A stretch of DNA of 8,003 nucleotides, taken from contig JBBQSN010000155.1 in the NCBI GenBank assembly GCA_038213835.1, forward strand, positions 1 to 8,003, read 5' to 3'. Under the pieces are notes generated by a model. That model ran no database searches. It saw nothing but the letters and a program-made list of their open reading frames with translations, and was not told the origin of the DNA. Of this stretch, positions 5,059 to 8,003 are shown piece by piece; the first letter of the stretch is position 1, and every line of letters begins with the position of its first letter. Position numbers and translations under genes: made by a program. The DNA comes from JBBQSN01 sp038213835 (GTDB lineage Bacteria > Actinomycetota > Actinomycetes > Actinomycetales > CAWJMD01).

Positions 5059-6282
5059 ATGAAGCGCTCCCTGTTCGGACGTCGTACGGACCGCAACGCC
5101 CTGCCCGGGGCCAGCGGTCCGGTCCGCATCGACCCCCGGACCAAGGACCTCACCAAGCGGCTGCAGCCCGGCGACATCGCGGTGATCAACCACGTCGACA
5201 TCGACCAGGTCGCCGCCGACGCCCTGGTGGCCAAGCGCCCGGTCGCGATCGTCAACGCCGCACCCAGCACGTCCGGGCGCTACCCGAACCGCGGGCCGGT
5301 GATCATCCTCGAGGCCGGGATCCCGCTGATCGACGGCGTGGGCACGACGGTGATGTCCGACCTCGAGGAGGGCCGGGTGGCGCGGGTCGACGGCAACGCG
5401 CTGTACGTCGGCGAGGAGAAGGTGGCTGAGGGCATCGAACAGACCGATGCCACGGTCGAGGCGTCCCAGCAGGAGGCCCGTGCAGGCCTCGCGGTGCAGA
5501 TGGAGGCGTTCGCCGCCAACACGATGGAGTACCTGCGCAAGGAGCGTGACCTGCTCCTGGACGGTGTGGGAGTCCCGGACATCACCACCGACCTGGACGG
5601 GAAGCAGGTCCTCATCGTGGTGCGCGGGTACCACTACAAGGAGGACATCGCGACGCTGCGGCCGTACATCCGCGAGTACCGCCCGGTGCTCATCGGTGTC
5701 GACGGCGGCGCGGACGCCCTGCTCGAGGCCGGCTACCACCCCAGCCTGATCGTGGGCGACATGGACTCGGTCTCCGACGCAGCGCTCACCTGCGGGGCCG
5801 AGATCGTCGTGCACGCGTACCGCGACGGCGTGGCGCCCGGCCAGGAGCGGGTCGAGGCGCTCGGGGTCACGCCGGTCGTGTTCCCGGCCACCGGCACCAG
5901 CGAGGACGTCGCGATGCTGCTCGCCGACGACAAGGGCGCCGAGCTCATCGTGGCCGTGGGCACCCACGCCACCCTGGTCGAGTTCCTCGACAAGGGCCGC
6001 GCCGGCATGGCCAGCACCTTCCTGACGCGGCTGCGGGTCGGCGGCAAGCTCGTCGACGCCAAGGGGGTCTCCCGGCTCTACCGCCAGCGGATCTCGAACC
6101 TGCAGCTGGTGCTGCTGGTGCTGGCCGGCCTGCTGGCGCTGGGTGTGGCCCTCGGCTCGACCTCCGGCGGGCAGGCGCTCTTCGGCCTGGCCGCCGGGTG
6201 GGCGCACGACGCGCTGCGCGTGGTCGGCGACTGGTTCGGTGACCTGTTCGGCGGCGGCGGCGGCGGAACGGGCTCGCCGTGA
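5059..6282 (+). CDS. steA: SteA, membrane-anchored cytokinetic protein with thiamine-pyrophosphokinase-like domain
   Basis: The product has 407 residues and matches the actinobacterial SteA family (Rv1697 position). SteA with SteB is reported in Corynebacterium to act at the division septum in cell separation. Residues 1-180 form the conserved N-terminal domain (Arg-Thr-Lys-x-Leu-x-x-Arg-Leu-x-Pro-Gly-Asp-Ile-Ala-Val-Ile-Asn-His near 27-45; Ser-Gly-Arg-Tyr-Pro-Asn-Arg-Gly-Pro near 72-80). Residues about 182-335 resemble the thiamine pyrophosphokinase catalytic fold, with Arg-Gly-Tyr-His-Tyr-Lys-Glu-Asp (189-196), Val-Asp-Gly-Gly-Ala-Asp (214-219) and Gly-Asp-Met-Asp-Ser (233-237). One hydrophobic helix (about 348-367) is the membrane anchor and lies near the C-terminus, so most of the protein is predicted cytoplasmic. 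The C-terminal tail ends in a run of six glycines. steB follows after 58 bases. Whether the enzyme-like domain is catalytic is not known to me. Confidence 0.95.
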   Translation: MKRSLFGRRTDRNALPGASGPVRIDPRTKDLTKRLQPGDIAVINHVDIDQVAADALVAKRPVAIVNAAPSTSGRYPNRGPVIILEAGIPLIDGVGTTVMSDLEEGRVARVDGNALYVGEEKVAEGIEQTDATVEASQQEARAGLAVQMEAFAANTMEYLRKERDLLLDGVGVPDITTDLDGKQVLIVVRGYHYKEDIATLRPYIREYRPVLIGVDGGADALLEAGYHPSLIVGDMDSVSDAALTCGAEIVVHAYRDGVAPGQERVEALGVTPVVFPATGTSEDVAMLLADDKGAELIVAVGTHATLVEFLDKGRAGMASTFLTRLRVGGKLVDAKGVSRLYRQRISNLQLVLLVLAGLLALGVALGSTSGGQALFGLAAGWAHDALRVVGDWFGDLFGGGGGGTGSP

Positions 6283-6344
6283 CCACAGCCGGCCCGACCC
6301 TGCAGGACCACCTGGACCCCACCCCGAGGACACCGATTCGATGA
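6279..6344 (+). CDS. Possible tiny ORF bridging steA and steB
   Basis: A GTG at 6279 overlaps the steA stop (GTGA). The frame runs 21 codons to a TGA at 6342-6344 that overlaps the steB ATG (ATGA). The gap is thus exactly spanned by an open frame linked by overlap at both ends. The peptide is Pro/Thr-rich with no recognisable feature. It may be chance, or a device for ribosome hand-over from steA to steB. Confidence 0.18.
   Translation: MTTAGPTLQDHLDPTPRTPIR
6326..6330 (+). promoter_or_regulatory. steB ribosome binding site
   Basis: GAGGA lies ten bases before the ATG at 6341. The frame is open much further upstream, inside steA, so this site and the conserved Met-Ile-x-Phe-Arg-Tyr-His N-terminus set the start. 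Confidence 0.5.
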
Positions 6345-7345
6345 TCGACTTCCGCTACCACCTCGTCTCGCTCGTCTCGGTCTTCATGGCCCTGGCGATC
6401 GGCGTGGTCCTGGGGGCCGGGCCGCTGAAGGAGTCGCTCGGCGACACCCTCACCAACCAGGTGCAGGCGCTGCGCGAGGACAAGGAGGCGCTGCAGGAGG
6501 CGGTCGACAACCGGGATGACGAGCTCGCCGGCCGTGACCAGCTGATCACCGCGCTGAGTGCCTCCCTGCTCCCCGGACAGCTGCAGGGCCAGCAGGTCGT
6601 CGTCATCACGCTCCCGGGGGCCGAGCAGGAGGTCATCGACCCGCTGCTGGAGGACCTCGCCGCCGCCGGCGCCGAGGTCACCACCACCGTCGACGTCCAA
6701 CCGAGGTGGACCGACCCCGCGGAGGCGACGTTCCGCTCCGAGCTGGCCGGACAGCTGATCCAGTACCTCGACACGCCCCCGGACGCCGCGACCGGCACCG
6801 CCGGCGAGCTCGCCGTGCTGCTGGCCCGCTCGGTGCTCACGACGCAGGACGGCGGCAGCGACCGCGACGCCCGGCTGGCCCAGGCGCTCGACGGCCTGGT
6901 CGCCGGCGAGCTCGTCACCGTGGCCGAGGAGCAGCCTCGCAGGGCGGACCTCGCCCTGGTCGTCGCGGGCCCGCCGCAGGAGCTGGCCGACGCCGAGGCC
7001 ACCGAGGCGGCCCAGGCGGCGAACGCGTCCTACCTGGCGCTGCTGACCCAGCTCGACACCGAGGGGTCCGGTGCCGTCGCCGTGGCGCCGCGCAGCTCGG
7101 ACGCCGAGGACGGGCTGCTCTCCGAGGTCCGGGCCGCCGCCGACCTCACCGAGGTGCTGTCGTCGGTCGACGCCGTCGGATCACCGGGCGGGCGGCTGTC
7201 GACCGTCCTGGCGCTGCGTGAGCAGGCCGAGGGCCGGGCCGGGCAGTACGGGACGGGGGAGAGCGCCCAGGCGGCCGTCCCCGCCTACGTCGTGCCGCAG
7301 TCCCCGGGGAGCGGGCCGAGCGACACCCCGACCGGGGACGGCTGA
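6341..7345 (+). CDS. steB: SteB / MctB-family protein (often annotated copper transporter)
   Basis: The product has 334 residues. The N-terminus Met-Ile-Asp-Phe-Arg-Tyr-His-Leu-Val-Ser-Leu-Val-Ser-Val-Phe-Met-Ala-Leu-Ala is the family hallmark. It includes a single membrane segment at about 8-28 ending in Val-Val-Leu-Gly-Ala-Gly-Pro-Leu. A coiled coil follows (about 36-75, rich in Gln, Arg, Glu, Asp and Leu), then an exported alpha/beta domain (about 80-305) and a Gly/Ser/Pro/Thr tail. The M. tuberculosis relative Rv1698 was described as MctB, an outer-membrane channel-like protein affecting copper. In Corynebacterium the same family is SteB, partner of SteA in cell separation and linked to activation of the peptidoglycan hydrolase RipA. 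With steA directly upstream, the division role is the better guess here. No metal-binding Cys or His cluster is visible. The stop overlaps the next start (TGATG). Confidence 0.93.
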   Translation: MIDFRYHLVSLVSVFMALAIGVVLGAGPLKESLGDTLTNQVQALREDKEALQEAVDNRDDELAGRDQLITALSASLLPGQLQGQQVVVITLPGAEQEVIDPLLEDLAAAGAEVTTTVDVQPRWTDPAEATFRSELAGQLIQYLDTPPDAATGTAGELAVLLARSVLTTQDGGSDRDARLAQALDGLVAGELVTVAEEQPRRADLALVVAGPPQELADAEATEAAQAANASYLALLTQLDTEGSGAVAVAPRSSDAEDGLLSEVRAAADLTEVLSSVDAVGSPGGRLSTVLALREQAEGRAGQYGTGESAQAAVPAYVVPQSPGSGPSDTPTGDG

Positions 7346-8003
7346 TGTCGCGCGTGCTCCCGGCGGTGCTCACCGCCGCGGCGGCGGCCGCGACCGGCGC
7401 GGGCACCTGGACCGCTCGCCACCGGGCCCCGGGGGGGAGCGCGCGCTGGACCCGCACCAACCACCGCGGCGACGACGTCACGCTGTGGGAGGGCCCGGCG
7501 TACGCGCTCGGCGCCACCGCCGGCGTGCTGCTCGCCCCGGGGCTGCCGTCCCGGGTGCGGGCCGGGGCGGCGCTGGCCACGGCCGGTGCCGCGGCGTTCG
7601 GAGCACTCGACGACCTCGCCGAGCGGGGGTCGTCCAAGGGGCTGCGGGGCCACCTCGGCTCGCTGGCCCGCGGTGAGCTGACCACCGGTGCGGTGAAGAT
7701 CCTCGGCATCGGTGGCACCGGCGTCGCCGCCGCTGCGCAGCTGCTCGAGCGGCCGGAGGGCCGCTCCACGACCCGTCACCTGGTCGACGTCGTCGTGGCC
7801 GGTGGGGTCGTGGCCGGTACGGCGAACCTGTTCAACCTGCTCGACCTGCGTCCGGGCCGGGTCCTGAAGATCGCCCTGCTGGTGGCACCCGCCGCGGCTG
7901 CGAGCACGCCGGCCGCCACGCTGCGGGCGGCCTCGGTCGGGGCGGCGCTGGCTTCGACCACCGCCAGCTTGGGGGCGGTGCGGCGGCGCGCGGGCGGCTC
8001 GGC
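7345..8003 (+). CDS. MraY/WecA-like polytopic phospho-sugar transferase, N-terminal part (runs off window)
   Basis: The ATG at 7345 overlaps the steB stop (TGATG), with GGGGA at 7334-7338. The frame stays open to the window end, giving 219 residues without a stop. Hydrophobic segments at about 4-18, 50-66, 72-92, 114-132, 145-168, 174-190 and 194-212 indicate a multi-pass membrane protein. Two segments recall the polyprenyl-phosphate GlcNAc-1-P/MurNAc-pentapeptide-P transferase family. One is Asp-Asp (89-90) followed by Ser-Ser-Lys-Gly-Leu-Arg-Gly-His (96-103), like the Asp-Asp...Lys-Gly-Leu motif of MraY. The other is Asn-Leu-Phe-Asn-Leu-Leu-Asp (161-167), like Asn-x-x-Asn-Leu-x-Asp-Gly. Here that motif continues Leu-Arg-Pro-Gly-Arg rather than Gly-Leu-Asp-Gly-Leu, so this is a divergent branch. 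The genomic role is not known to me; adjacency to steAB suggests envelope or septum work. It is unlikely to be MraY itself, which normally sits in the mur/fts cluster. Confidence 0.8.
   Translation, partial: MSRVLPAVLTAAAAAATGAGTWTARHRAPGGSARWTRTNHRGDDVTLWEGPAYALGATAGVLLAPGLPSRVRAGAALATAGAAAFGALDDLAERGSSKGLRGHLGSLARGELTTGAVKILGIGGTGVAAAAQLLERPEGRSTTRHLVDVVVAGGVVAGTANLFNLLDLRPGRVLKIALLVAPAAAASTPAATLRAASVGAALASTTASLGAVRRRAGGS

Noticed and set aside
6250..6267. GGC run near the end of steA as a regulatory or unstable repeat
   Set aside because: It is short and simply encodes the glycine-rich C-terminus of SteA; no independent function can be supported.
1748..6333. Minus-strand frames of 690, 581 and 497 codons opposite tlyA to steA
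   Set aside because: They lie opposite genes with complete, recognisable motifs (TlyA, NadK, RecN, SteA) and have only Arg/Ala/Gly/His-rich composition.

Overview
This is a gene-dense stretch of a very GC-rich actinobacterial chromosome. The third codon positions are almost all G or C, GTG starts are common, and the gene order is one known from actinobacteria: HAD-family phosphatase, small proteins, tlyA, nadK, recN, steA, steB. In Mycobacterium tuberculosis the matching block is Rv1692 to Rv1698. The extra phasin-like gene with a lysine-rich tail and the MraY-like gene after steB suggest a non-mycolate actinomycete, perhaps Nocardioides-like or another Propionibacteriales or Micrococcales member. 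That last placement is inference.

All supported genes are on the + strand. From left to right they are: the C-terminal end of a HAD-IIA-like phosphatase (1-336); a phasin-like protein with a histone-H1-like repetitive basic tail (406-1194); a 70-residue conserved small protein that overlaps it (1187-1399); the rRNA 2'-O-methyltransferase TlyA (1404-2237); NAD kinase (2234-3154); the SMC-like repair ATPase RecN (3246-4976); SteA (5059-6282); SteB (6341-7345); and the N-terminal part of a divergent MraY/WecA-like membrane glycosyltransferase (7345 to the window end). Several junctions overlap or nearly touch (1187/1194, 1399/1404, ATGA at 2234, TGATG at 7343), which suggests operon organisation and translational coupling. 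There is no stretch over 300 bases without a gene. The four gaps are 337-405, 3155-3245, 4977-5058 and 6283-6340, all under 100 bases.

By function, the left half mixes translation (TlyA), cofactor supply (NadK) and repair (RecN) with a possible nucleoid- or granule-associated basic protein. The right half (SteA, SteB, MraY-like) points to cell separation and envelope synthesis. I see no mobile element, tRNA, rRNA, CRISPR array or phage gene.

No clearly new defence or mobile system is present. The points most worth a second look are the 13-copy hexapeptide tail and its nested DNA repeat history, a perfect 8-bp inverted repeat between nadK and recN, two tiny ORFs that exactly bridge gene gaps, the variant TlyA linker motif, and the MraY-like gene joined to steB.
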